Positions 37,247 to 44,994 of a stretch of DNA of 64,000 nucleotides are shown here, in pieces. The notes under the pieces were generated by a model. That model ran no database searches. It saw only the letters and a list, made by a program, of their open reading frames with translations, and was not told where the DNA came from. The position numbers were made by a program, and so were the translations under genes. This DNA is from Rhizosaccharibacter radicis (GTDB lineage Bacteria > Pseudomonadota > Alphaproteobacteria > Acetobacterales > Acetobacteraceae): the NCBI GenBank assembly GCA_024508355.1, contig JAMZEJ010000009.1, forward strand, positions 1-64,000. Direction: 5' to 3'. Each line of letters starts with the position of its first letter. Within the stretch, counting starts at the first letter, position 1.

Positions 37247-37762
37247 GAGAGGGCAACTTCCCGGAGCCGAAGGCCCGACGCCTTCCAGGGCCATTATCGC
37301 CGATCGGCCGCCGAGAACCAGACCGGCCGGCCCCGGACGGTCGATGACGACGGACACCCGTCGGCGCCGCCGGGAGGGGCCGCGATCATCGTGGTGGCCT
37401 GCCGCGCGGCCCGGCATCGGCGCCACGGATGTGCGCCTGGAAACGTCACCGGGCTCGCCGGGAGGATGTCATCCGGTCGGTACCGAACGGCCTGGTGGGT
37501 CGCGGAGCGATCCTTCCGGCGGCAAGGCGAGCGCCGGGCCGGAAGCGCGGGCGCCGATGTGGAGCGGCGGCTGCGACGGTGGGCGATCCGGCCGCGGGAA
37601 GCCACTGCGTTGCCTCCGCGACATCCCGGCCCGTCCTCGCCGGGAGTGATGCGGCGCCGCCGAGACACCCCTTCAAACGAAACGGGCGTGGAAGGCGGCC
37701 GCGATCTGCGGCCACCCCCACGCCCGTTCCACGCGACCGAAGGATCGCGGCGGCGACGCAGA
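37247..37762. other. Spacer between GntR and the His-rich gene
   Basis: A 516-bp GC-rich gap. Apart from the hairpin at 37681-37728 nothing is recognisable. It includes the gntR promoter region. Confidence 0.5.
37681..37728 (-). terminator. Long hairpin after the His-rich gene
   Basis: Perfect 11-bp arms AACGGGCGTGG (37681-37691) and CCACGCCCGTT (37718-37728) enclose a second stem, GGCCGC (37697-37702) with GCGGCC (37708-37713). On the minus strand it is followed by a short T-containing tract. It fits a terminator for the gene at 37763. Confidence 0.7.
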
Positions 37763-38023
37763 CTACTGCGGCGCGGCTTCGCTCGAAGCGGCCTTCTTGT
37801 GGTGCTTCGAGGCGTGATGGTGATGCTTCGCCATCTTGCCCGAGGGAGCCTCGGACGTGGTGGCCGGCGCGGTGGTGTCCGTGCCGGTGGCGGGCGCGGC
37901 CGGAGCAGCGGTCGCGGGAGCGGCCGGCGGGGTGGTCGTCTGCTGCGCCATGGCCGGAGCCGCGGCGCCGACGAGGGCGACGGTGGAGAGGGCGGCGAGG
38001 AACCGGCGGGTAGAGGAGGTCAT
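37763..38023 (-). CDS. Small secreted His-rich, Thr/Ala/Pro-rich protein
   Basis: An 86-residue protein with a signal peptide (hydrophobic core about residues 9-22, cleavage near AMA-Q). The mature part is a low-complexity Thr/Ala/Pro stretch, then a histidine and lysine cluster (KHHHHASKHHKK) near the C terminus. The cluster could bind metal ions such as nickel, copper or zinc in the periplasm; this is inference from composition. Similar small proteins are often only called hypothetical. An AGGAG-type ribosome site is not clear. It is followed by a strong hairpin terminator, which supports a real, separately transcribed gene. Confidence 0.65.
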   Translation of the reverse strand: MTSSTRRFLAALSTVALVGAAAPAMAQQTTTPPAAPATAAPAAPATGTDTTAPATTSEAPSGKMAKHHHHASKHHKKAASSEAAPQ

Positions 38024-38253
38024 GGATGTCTCCGACAAAAGGAGAGAAGCGTTGCTCGCGTTCGCCGGACCCAAATCGGGAAGACCCTCGCCAGGTCAGG
38101 CGCGCAACGACATCCATATCACGGCGGAACAAGCCCGTCGCGGAACAAACTTCTGTAATGTGCGGATTTTCCGCGGTCGTCGCCTCGAAAGCAACACATT
38201 CCCGCTCCGCCACCCATGACAAATCGTTTCACGGGTGGCGGGCGTCGTGAGGA

Positions 38254-40080
38254 TCAGGCCGCGGTATCGCCGCGACGCTCCATCTTCTTGCGCTCGTGCG
38301 GATCGAGATAGCGCTTGCGGATGCGCACCGCCGACGGCGTCACCTCCACCAGCTCGTCGTCCTCGATGTAGGCGATGGCCTGTTCCAGGCTCATGCGGCG
38401 CGGCGGCGTGAGCAGCAGCGCCTCGTCCTTGCCGGCGGCACGGATGTTGGTGAGCTTCTTCTCCTTGATCGGGTTCACCTCGAGATCGTTCTCGCGGGAA
38501 TGCTCGCCCAGGATCATGCCGACATAGACCTTGTCGCCCGGATCCACGAACAGCACGCCGCGCTCCTGCAGCGAGAACAGCGAGTACTGCACCGCGGCGC
38601 CGTCCTCGGAGGAGATCAGCGAACCCTTCACCCGGCCGGCGATCGGCCCCGCCCAGGGCTGATAGCCCGCGAACAAGCGGTTCATGATGCCGGTGCCGCG
38701 GGTGTCGGTCAGGAACTCGTTGTGGTAGCCGATCAGGCCGCGCGACGGGATCAGGAAGGTGAGGCGCACCTTGCCGCCGCCAGACGGACGCATGTCCTGC
38801 ATCTGCCCCTTGCGCAGCGAGAGCTTCTCCACGACCACGCCGGAGAACGGCTCGTCCACGTCGACCAGCACCTCCTCGAACGGCTCCTCGCGCTCGCCGG
38901 TCGCCTCGTCGGTGCGGGTCAGCACGCGCGGACGGCCGATGGTGAGCTCGAAGCCCTCGCGGCGCATGGTCTCGATCAGCACGCCGAGCTGGAGCTCGCC
39001 GCGGCCTGCGACCTCGAACGCTTCCGATTCCGGGCTGTCGGTGACGCGGATGGCGACATTGCCTTCCACTTCCTTGAACAGCCGGTCGCGGATCTGGCGC
39101 GAGGTCACCTTCTTGCCCTCGCGGCCGCCGAGCGGGCCGTCATTGAGCCGGAAGGTCATGCTGAGCGTCGGCGGATCCACCGGGATCGCGTGCAGCGGCT
39201 CGCTGACCTCGGGCGAGGCGATGGTCTCCGGAATGGTGGCTTCCGACAGGCCGGCCACGGCGATGATGTCGCCGGCCTCGGCTTCCTCCACCGGCACCCG
39301 CTCCAGGCCGCGGAACGAGAGCAGCTTGGTCAGACGCCCGCTTTCCACCACCGATCCGTCGGCGCGCAGCACGCGCACCGGCATGTTGATGCGCGCGCGG
39401 CCCTGTTCCACGCGACCGGTGAGCACGCGGCCCAGGAAGTTGTCGCTTTCCAGGATGGAGGCGACCATGGCGAACGGCGCGTCCTTGTCGAGCTTGGGCG
39501 CCGGCACGTGGCGCAGCACCAGGTCGAACAAGGGCGACAGGCTGTCGCGCGGGCCGTCCATGGTCTCGTCCGCCCAGCCGTTGCGGCCTGACGCGAACAG
39601 CATGGGGAAGTCGAGCTGCTCGTCGTCGGCGCCCAGCGCCGCGAACAGGTCGAACATCTCGGTATGCACCTCGTCCGGACGGGCGTCCTGGCGATCGACC
39701 TTGTTCACCACCACGATCGGCTTGATGCCGCGGGCCAGCGCCTTGGTCAGCACGAACTTGGTCTGCGGCAGCGCGCCCTCGGCGGCGTCCACCAGCACGA
39801 TGGCGCCGTCCACCATGTTGAGGATGCGCTCGACCTCGCCGCCGAAATCGGCGTGGCCCGGGGTGTCGATGATGTTGATGCGCGTGTCGCGCCACACCAC
39901 GCTGGTGCATTTGGCGAGGATGGTGATGCCGCGCTCGCGCTCGAGGTCGTTGCGGTCCATCGCCCGCTCGGCGACCTGCTGGTTCTCGCGGAACGCCCCC
40001 GACTGGCGGAGGAGCTGGTCGACCAGCGTCGTCTTGCCATGGTCGACGTGGGCGATGATGGCGATGTTGCGGATGTCCAT
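38254..40080 (-). CDS. typA: TypA/BipA ribosome-associated GTPase
   Basis: A 608-residue translational GTPase. G-domain motifs are AHVDHGKTT near the N terminus, RGITI, DTPGHADFGG and NKVDR. EF-G-like domains III and V and the TypA-specific C-terminal domain follow, including LSLRKGQMQDMRPS and the loop IPSRGLIGYHNEFLT. It binds 70S ribosomes and affects ribosome assembly and stress adaptation. The start gives MDIRNIAIIAHVDHGK, the standard family beginning. It lies on the minus strand downstream of the PfkB kinase gene, with a terminator between. Confidence 0.97.
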   Translation of the reverse strand: MDIRNIAIIAHVDHGKTTLVDQLLRQSGAFRENQQVAERAMDRNDLERERGITILAKCTSVVWRDTRINIIDTPGHADFGGEVERILNMVDGAIVLVDAAEGALPQTKFVLTKALARGIKPIVVVNKVDRQDARPDEVHTEMFDLFAALGADDEQLDFPMLFASGRNGWADETMDGPRDSLSPLFDLVLRHVPAPKLDKDAPFAMVASILESDNFLGRVLTGRVEQGRARINMPVRVLRADGSVVESGRLTKLLSFRGLERVPVEEAEAGDIIAVAGLSEATIPETIASPEVSEPLHAIPVDPPTLSMTFRLNDGPLGGREGKKVTSRQIRDRLFKEVEGNVAIRVTDSPESEAFEVAGRGELQLGVLIETMRREGFELTIGRPRVLTRTDEATGEREEPFEEVLVDVDEPFSGVVVEKLSLRKGQMQDMRPSGGGKVRLTFLIPSRGLIGYHNEFLTDTRGTGIMNRLFAGYQPWAGPIAGRVKGSLISSEDGAAVQYSLFSLQERGVLFVDPGDKVYVGMILGEHSRENDLEVNPIKEKKLTNIRAAGKDEALLLTPPRRMSLEQAIAYIEDDELVEVTPSAVRIRKRYLDPHERKKMERRGDTAA

Positions 40081-40398
40081 GCGACTACGAACTGCTCTCG
40101 TGCTGTGCCGGGCGGCGGCGCCGGTTCGGACCGCGACCCGGCGAACCCCGGTGTGCAGCCAAAAACCCGCGCACCCGTTTCCCGACCCCTCGGGCAGGAA
40201 ACGGTCACACGGGCCCGATGGGCGGATATCGGCGGCTTGATAGAAGCGGGCGCGCGGATTTGCACGCCAAAAAAGCATGACACCCGCCCCGGGGCGGGGC
40301 GGCGGTGCCGCGCGGCGTGCCCCGGCGCCAACAAAACCACGTGTGGCCGCGCCCGGAAGACGATGCCGGTGGGGGCGCCGGCAGGCGCCCGGCGCGGT
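40081..40398. other. Gap between PfkB kinase and typA
   Basis: A 318-bp gap holding the kinase terminator (40269-40298) and the typA promoter. No open gene is supported. Confidence 0.5.
40269..40298 (-). terminator. Intrinsic terminator of the PfkB kinase gene
   Basis: A perfect palindrome CCCGCCCC/GGGGCGGG (40283-40298) is followed on the minus strand by a T6 run (A-run at 40269-40274 on the plus strand), about 100 bp after the kinase stop. Confidence 0.7.
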
Positions 40399-41415
40399 TC
40401 AGCCCGGCAGGTCGGCCAGCGCCCGCAGATCCGCTTCCGGGCGGGCACCGAAATGGCCGATCACCTCCGCCGCGGCGACCGACGCGATGCGGCCGCATTC
40501 GGCCACCGGCAGCCCCCGGCCCAGCCCGAACAGGAACCCGGCCGCATAGGCGTCGCCCGCCCCCGTGGTGTCCACCACCGTGGCGGAGGCGGCGGCGATC
40601 TCCGTCCGCTCGCCGCGCAGAAAGGCCACCGAGCCTTCGGGGCCGCGGGTGAGCACCGCCAGTTCCACCGTCCGGGCGGCGCGGGCGGCGGCTTCCTCGA
40701 AATCGTCCGTCTCGTAGAGCGACAGGATCTCGTCCTGGTTGGCGAACAGGATGTCCACGTGTCCCTGCGCGAGGGCCAGGAACGCGGCGCGATGCCGGTC
40801 TACGCAGAACGGGTCGGACAGGGACAGCGCGACCGCGCGCCCGGCCGCATGCGCGAGCCGGCCCGCTTCCCGGAACGCGTCCTGCGCCGCCGGCGGATCG
40901 AACAGATAGCCTTCCAGGTAGCTGATGCGCGCATCGCCGATCGCCGCCGCATCGAGGTCCGGCGTGCCGAAGGCGGTGCAGGCGCCCAGGTAGGTGTTCA
41001 TGGTGCGCTGGCCGTCCGGCGTCACCAGGATCATGCAGCGCGCGGTGCCGCGCCCCTCGGCGCGGTCGGCGGCCAGCGGCGCGCAGGGAAAGTGGATGCC
41101 GGCAGCCCGGATATCGTCGGCGAAGGCCCGGCCCAGCGCGTCGTCGGCCACCGTGCCCAGATAGGCCACGGTGGCGCCGAGGGAGGCGGCCGCGACGCAG
41201 CTGTTGGCCACCGAGCCGCCGCCCCGCTGCGCTTCCGGGGACAGCATCCCGTAGATCGCGTCCGCCCGCGCCGCGTCGATCAGCGTCATGCTGCCGGGCA
41301 CCATGCCCTGGGCTTCGGGAAACCCGGCCGGCACCGGGGCCAGCACGTCGATGATGGCGTTGCCGATGCCGAGCAGATCGAAGCGGGCCGTGCGGCCGAT
41401 GGATTGCACGCTCAA
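40399..41415 (-). CDS. PfkB-family carbohydrate/adenosine kinase
   Basis: A roughly 338-residue ribokinase-fold kinase. It opens FDLLGIGNAIIDVLAPV, has GGSVANS in the sugar-binding region and ends with the PfkB signature DTTGAGDAYAAGFLFGLG, which contains the catalytic aspartate and anion hole. Alphaproteobacterial homologues are usually called adenosine kinase, phosphorylating adenosine to AMP, but sequence alone cannot fix the sugar. The start is uncertain: TTG at 41415 has GGAG about 11 bp upstream, and GTG at 41409 is an alternative. No ATG lies in frame nearby. It stands alone, with its own terminator. Confidence 0.88.
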   Translation of the reverse strand: MSVQSIGRTARFDLLGIGNAIIDVLAPVPAGFPEAQGMVPGSMTLIDAARADAIYGMLSPEAQRGGGSVANSCVAAASLGATVAYLGTVADDALGRAFADDIRAAGIHFPCAPLAADRAEGRGTARCMILVTPDGQRTMNTYLGACTAFGTPDLDAAAIGDARISYLEGYLFDPPAAQDAFREAGRLAHAAGRAVALSLSDPFCVDRHRAAFLALAQGHVDILFANQDEILSLYETDDFEEAAARAARTVELAVLTRGPEGSVAFLRGERTEIAAASATVVDTTGAGDAYAAGFLFGLGRGLPVAECGRIASVAAAEVIGHFGARPEADLRALADLPG

Positions 41416-41926
41416 GAAACCGCATACTCCGGGAACAGGAAGAAGGGGGAACGGGAAGCAGGGAAGGCCGCGCCCGGCGCGGCCCGGCATCCATCCCCCC
41501 GGCTAGCATCGCGCTCTTCCGGCGGCAAACCGCGCACCGGCAGCTTCCCGGGCAACCGCCCACGGCAACAGGCGACCGGCGCGCCCGAGGGGATGCCACG
41601 GCCCGTTCCGACACGACGGGGTATATTCGGGAAGCCCCGGCACCGGCGGTCCGACATTCCGGGGCCCGGGCCGCCATCGGCCGCCTGGCGGCCGGGCTTC
41701 TTCACCGGCCGCCAGGCCCGGACGCGCGAGGCGCTTGCACGCCAAGGTGGCAGACCGCGCCGCTCGCGTCGTGTTGCGCTTCCGACATGATTCGTGATCC
41801 GGCTTGTCGGGGGCCGCCGCCTGCGTGTAAGCGGATCGGACACCGATCCAAGAATGGTTCCCACCCCCCGGATCGCCCGCGAGGCGGTTCGTAGCGGCCC
41901 AGAACGAAGACCAGCGGGGTTCAGCG
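41416..41926. other. Spacer between kinase and bactofilin genes
   Basis: A 511-bp divergent gap that carries both promoters. Nothing else is recognisable; open frames across it have no conserved features. Confidence 0.45.
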
Positions 41927-42745
41927 ATGTTCAAGCGACGCAAGCCGGACGATATCCAGGGCGCCCCTCCGGCCCCCGCGCCGGCACCGGCAGGTGCCGC
42001 GAGACCTCCGTCCTCCGCGCCGGCCACGCCCGGTGCCGGCCCGGTCACGGGCTCCGGCCTGTTCGGCACCGGAACCTCCGCGAGTTCAGACAGCGGTCTC
42101 GGCATCCCGCCGCACCGTTCCGATTCATCGTCCGCCACCACGAAGGATGCCTCCATGGGTCGCGCCCCCTTCCCCGCCGCTCCTCCTGCTCCGGGCTCCA
42201 CGCCCGCCGCGCCGTCCGGCAGCCTTCCGGGCGCCGCCCGTCCGCCGGGCGCTCCCGGCGCCGCTCCGGGAGGAGTGCCCGGCGCCGCCCCGGGCACGTC
42301 GCGCCCCAACCGCGAGGCGGCGGAGCGCCGCACCCTGGTGGTGGGCCGCGGCATCAGCGTGCAGGGCACCGTGCAGGATGCCGAGCGCCTGGTGGTCGAG
42401 GGCACGGTGGAAGCGTCCATGATCCAGGCGACCGAGCTCGCGGTGGCGCCGGGCGGCGTGTTCCGCGGCGCCATCGAGGTGCAGGACGCCGAGCTGGCCG
42501 GCACCATCGACGGCACCCTGACGGTGAACGGCGCCCTGGTGATCCGCGGCACCGGCCGGCTGGTCGGCACCGCCCGCTGCCGCCGCCTGCAGGTCGAGGA
42601 TGGCGGCCAGGTCAGCGGCAAGCTCGAGATGCTGACCGACGCGCCGCGCGGCCCCGGACAGCCCGTGGGCGAGCCGGTGCAGGCGGGCAAGCCCGCCCCC
42701 ACGCCGCAGCCCGCGGTGGAGCCGGCGCCCGCCGCGGCTTCCTGA
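41927..42745 (+). CDS. Bactofilin-like polymer-forming protein
   Basis: A 272-residue protein. A short basic N terminus (MFKRRKPDD) leads into a long Pro/Ala/Gly-rich region (residues about 12-130). The DUF583 beta-helix core follows from about 135 to 235: TLVVGRGISVQGTVQDAERLVVEGTVEAS and repeated hydrophobic-Gly strand patterns. A Pro-rich tail ends it. Bactofilins polymerise into membrane-associated cytoskeletal filaments that act in cell shape and stalk formation. The Pro-rich N-terminal arm is much longer than usual. The M23 peptidase gene often found beside bactofilins is absent here. Confidence 0.85.
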   Translation: MFKRRKPDDIQGAPPAPAPAPAGAARPPSSAPATPGAGPVTGSGLFGTGTSASSDSGLGIPPHRSDSSSATTKDASMGRAPFPAAPPAPGSTPAAPSGSLPGAARPPGAPGAAPGGVPGAAPGTSRPNREAAERRTLVVGRGISVQGTVQDAERLVVEGTVEASMIQATELAVAPGGVFRGAIEVQDAELAGTIDGTLTVNGALVIRGTGRLVGTARCRRLQVEDGGQVSGKLEMLTDAPRGPGQPVGEPVQAGKPAPTPQPAVEPAPAAAS

Positions 42746-42760
42746 CCGAACCGCCCACGT

Positions 42761-42782
42761 CCCGCCGCGTCGTCGCGGCGGG
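42761..42782 (+). terminator. Hairpin after bactofilin
   Basis: CCCGCCGCG (42761-42769) pairs with CGCGGCGGG (42774-42782) across a TCGT loop, 16 bp past the stop codon. Confidence 0.65.
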
Positions 42783-42792
42783 AAACAACGAC

Positions 42793-42836
42793 CGGCCGGG
42801 CCGGGCTCCTCCGGGGCCTGGACCGGCCGTTTCGTT
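42793..42836 (+). terminator. Second hairpin with T-rich tail after bactofilin
   Basis: CGGCCGG (42793-42799) can pair with CCGGCCG (42823-42829), followed by TTTCGTTTC. This is the better candidate for intrinsic termination of the two hairpins. Confidence 0.6.
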
Positions 42837-43211
42837 TCGGGCCTCCCGCCCCTCCCTCCGGATGGCTGGATACCAGCTCCGGTCCGGCCGCGCCGCTGCC
42901 GGCATCGTACCCTGCCCTTCGCCACGAGAACGGCCGCCGTCCCGCCCTGGCCCCGGCGCGAGCCTCGGCCAGGCGAACCGCCGCAGCACTGGTCCTGGTG
43001 AAAAGCTGTCGCGCCGAGAGCAGGCAGGCAGCGCTAGAACTTCCGGATCTGGCAGCCCATAGGGACGGTTGGTCCATGGCACCGGCATGAACACCAACCC
43101 CGCTCAGCGACCGGGCGGGACGCGCGGCCACCGGTTCCGGGAGAGGCGGAAGAAGAAATCGTCCGGGATCGCCCCCACGGCCCTGGCGAGACGTCCGGGC
43201 GGCACCTTGCG

Positions 43212-44228
43212 TCAGCCCCCGGGAGAACGCCCTTCCCGCCAGCCGTGCCGCAGGAAGTGCTGGAGCGGCATCGCCGCCGCGGCCGCGACATCGGGATAAC
43301 GGTCGAGATAGGCGGCCGGATCGAAGCGGACGGGCGCCGCGCCCGGCGACTGCACCAGCAGCCCGTCGGCCTCCGGCGGCCCCGACAACGCCCATTGCAT
43401 CGACCATTCCGCCGGTCGCAGCGGCCAGTCCAGCATCTGTTCGATGCCGAGTGCCTGCGCGCGGCGGTCAAACGCCGGCAGCCGCGCGCGCAGCAGACGC
43501 TCCGGGATCGCCGCGAACTGTTCTGGCGTCAGCATGAAATACGGCACGAGATGGTTGTTGATGCCGTCATAGCGGCGCAGCGCGTCCTGGTCGTCGACAT
43601 CCACCAGCCCGTCGAGCTTTCGGCGCGCGTGTTCGCGCAGCACCTCGAAGGGCTTGTTGTGGAAATGTAGGAAGCAGAGCGGCGTCCATCGCGTGCCCTC
43701 CGCGAGACGCGAGCGCGGACGGTGAAAGCCATGATCCACGTCCAGCACGCTGCACGCGGGCAGGAAGCCCTTCTCCAGCGTGTCGGCCACGAACCAGCCC
43801 GGCCGCCCCGGCACGTTGGTGAGCGACATCTCGATGCCCAGCGCGGACCGCACCGGCCGCAGCGCGTCCAGCGCCGCATGGACGTCGTCCGGCTCGCATG
43901 ACAGCCCGTCCGGGGTGAACACGGCCAGGAACTCGTCGCAATCGAGCGGCAGCGCAAAATCATAGTCCCCGTCCGCGTCGAAGCGGCGGATCACGGCTTC
44001 CGCATGCAGCCCCTTGTCCAGGAAGTCGCGGGGCGAGTCGTGGCCGCGGATCACCGACACGCCGTCCGCCTCGGCGGCGCGCAGGATGTCGAGCACCGCC
44101 GGCAGCCGGGAGCCGTTGTCCAGCACCACGAGGTTGCGGGGTCCGAACAACGCCCCGTGCCACCGGAGCCATGGCTCCAGCAGCGCATCCTCGTCGCGCT
44201 GCATCATCACCGCCCGGACCCTCGCCAC
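43212..44228 (-). CDS. Glycosyltransferase family 2 (Glyco_tranf_2_4 type) protein
   Basis: A 338-residue protein of the GT2-like family often found in polysaccharide loci: RAVMMQRDEDALLEPWLRWHGALFGPRNLVVLDNGS, then a DCDEF motif (LPLDCDEFLAVF) in the DxD position. The C terminus has a separate short domain, YLDRYPDVAAAA then HFLRHGWREGR, a pattern seen at the ends of surface-glycan and calcium-binding proteins. It probably modifies a surface polysaccharide, with unknown donor and acceptor. The GTG start at 44228 is backed by GGAGGGAACGGG upstream. It is divergent from the marR gene, with a shared, repeat-rich intergenic region. Confidence 0.75.
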   Translation of the reverse strand: MARVRAVMMQRDEDALLEPWLRWHGALFGPRNLVVLDNGSRLPAVLDILRAAEADGVSVIRGHDSPRDFLDKGLHAEAVIRRFDADGDYDFALPLDCDEFLAVFTPDGLSCEPDDVHAALDALRPVRSALGIEMSLTNVPGRPGWFVADTLEKGFLPACSVLDVDHGFHRPRSRLAEGTRWTPLCFLHFHNKPFEVLREHARRKLDGLVDVDDQDALRRYDGINNHLVPYFMLTPEQFAAIPERLLRARLPAFDRRAQALGIEQMLDWPLRPAEWSMQWALSGPPEADGLLVQSPGAAPVRFDPAAYLDRYPDVAAAAAMPLQHFLRHGWREGRSPGG

Positions 44229-44230
44229 CG

Positions 44231-44332
44231 CCCGTTCCCTCCGTTCCGCGTCCGATCATCGCATGGGCAGCGTCCATGCGAACCCTCCGGCCCGGAGCGG
44301 GCGATCGCCGCTTGACGGAGGGAACGGGCGAT
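44231..44332. repeat. 15-bp inverted repeat in the divergent region
   Basis: CGCCCGTTCCCTCCG at about 44230-44244 is mirrored exactly by CGGAGGGAACGGGCG at about 44316-44330. A second pair, CATGCGAACC (about 44275-44284) and GGTTCGCATG (about 44343-44352), interleaves with it. The two gene starts therefore sit behind mirrored copies of the same upstream sequence. Confidence 0.75.
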
Positions 44333-44344
44333 GCGCCTTTATGG

Positions 44345-44360
44345 TTCGCATGCATGCTAA
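44345..44360. promoter_or_regulatory. Candidate MarR operator
   Basis: TTCGCATGCATGCTAA is a 16-bp near-perfect palindrome (core GCATGCATGC) placed 20 bp before the marR ATG. MarR proteins usually bind such palindromes to repress their own operon. A related, gapped version lies in the mirrored sequence nearer the glycosyltransferase. Confidence 0.6.
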
Positions 44361-44379
44361 CGATCGGAAAGCGAGCGTC

Positions 44380-44994
44380 ATGGACGCGGGCGGAGCGGCG
44401 GCCGGCAGGCCCATGAGGGCCGGCGCCGGTCGCACGCGCCGCGCGTCCGCCGACATGTCCGCCGCGGCGCCGGCCGGGGTGGTGGGCACGCCGCCCCCCG
44501 CCGCGCCGGGTGCGGCCGATCATGCCGAGCCGCGGCTGACCGGCGAGGATCCCGGCATCGCGTTCGGCCGCAGGCTGCTGCGGCTGGGCTTCGCCTGGCG
44601 CCGCGAGATCGACGCCGATCTGCGGCCGTTCGGCCTCACCGACGCGTCATGGCGTCCGATCCTGCTGCTGGGCACGCTGGGCGAGCCGGTGCGCCAGGGC
44701 GTGCTGGCTCGCATGCTGGAGGTGGACGGCCCCTCGCTCGCTCGCGTCGTCGACGCGCTGGAACGAGACGGGCTGGTGAGCCGCAGCGAGGACCCGCTCG
44801 ACCGCCGCACCAAGCATGTCCACATCACCGAGGCGGGCATGGCCATCCACGCCGCGGTGCAGAGCCGCGCCGCCGCGGTCGGCCGCAGGCTGCTGGCGGC
44901 GGTGCCTCCGGATGCCCTGGCGGCCTGCCAGGCGGTGCTGGACGGCATCGAGCGCGCCATGACCGCGCCAGGGCGGCGCCAGGGCGAGCCATGA
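44380..44994 (+). CDS. MarR-family transcriptional regulator
   Basis: A 204-residue regulator. After a low-complexity N terminus (about 55 residues) comes the MarR winged helix: FGRRLLRLGFAWRREIDADLRPFGLTDASWRPILLLGTL, then QGVLARMLEVDGPSLARVVDALERDGLVSRSEDPLDRRTKHVHIT with the DxR-type wing. It likely senses an aromatic or phenolic compound and represses the efflux operon that follows. ATG 44380 is chosen because GGAAAG lies 9 bp upstream; in-frame ATGs at 44341 and 44350 would put the coding region over the palindrome. The stop overlaps the FUSC gene by 4 bp. Confidence 0.9.
   Translation: MDAGGAAAGRPMRAGAGRTRRASADMSAAAPAGVVGTPPPAAPGAADHAEPRLTGEDPGIAFGRRLLRLGFAWRREIDADLRPFGLTDASWRPILLLGTLGEPVRQGVLARMLEVDGPSLARVVDALERDGLVSRSEDPLDRRTKHVHITEAGMAIHAAVQSRAAAVGRRLLAAVPPDALAACQAVLDGIERAMTAPGRRQGEP

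Larger units (their letters stand above)
42746..43211. other. Spacer after bactofilin
   Basis: A 466-bp gap between convergent genes. It holds the two hairpins near 42761-42836; the rest shows no gene or repeat I can support. Confidence 0.5.
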
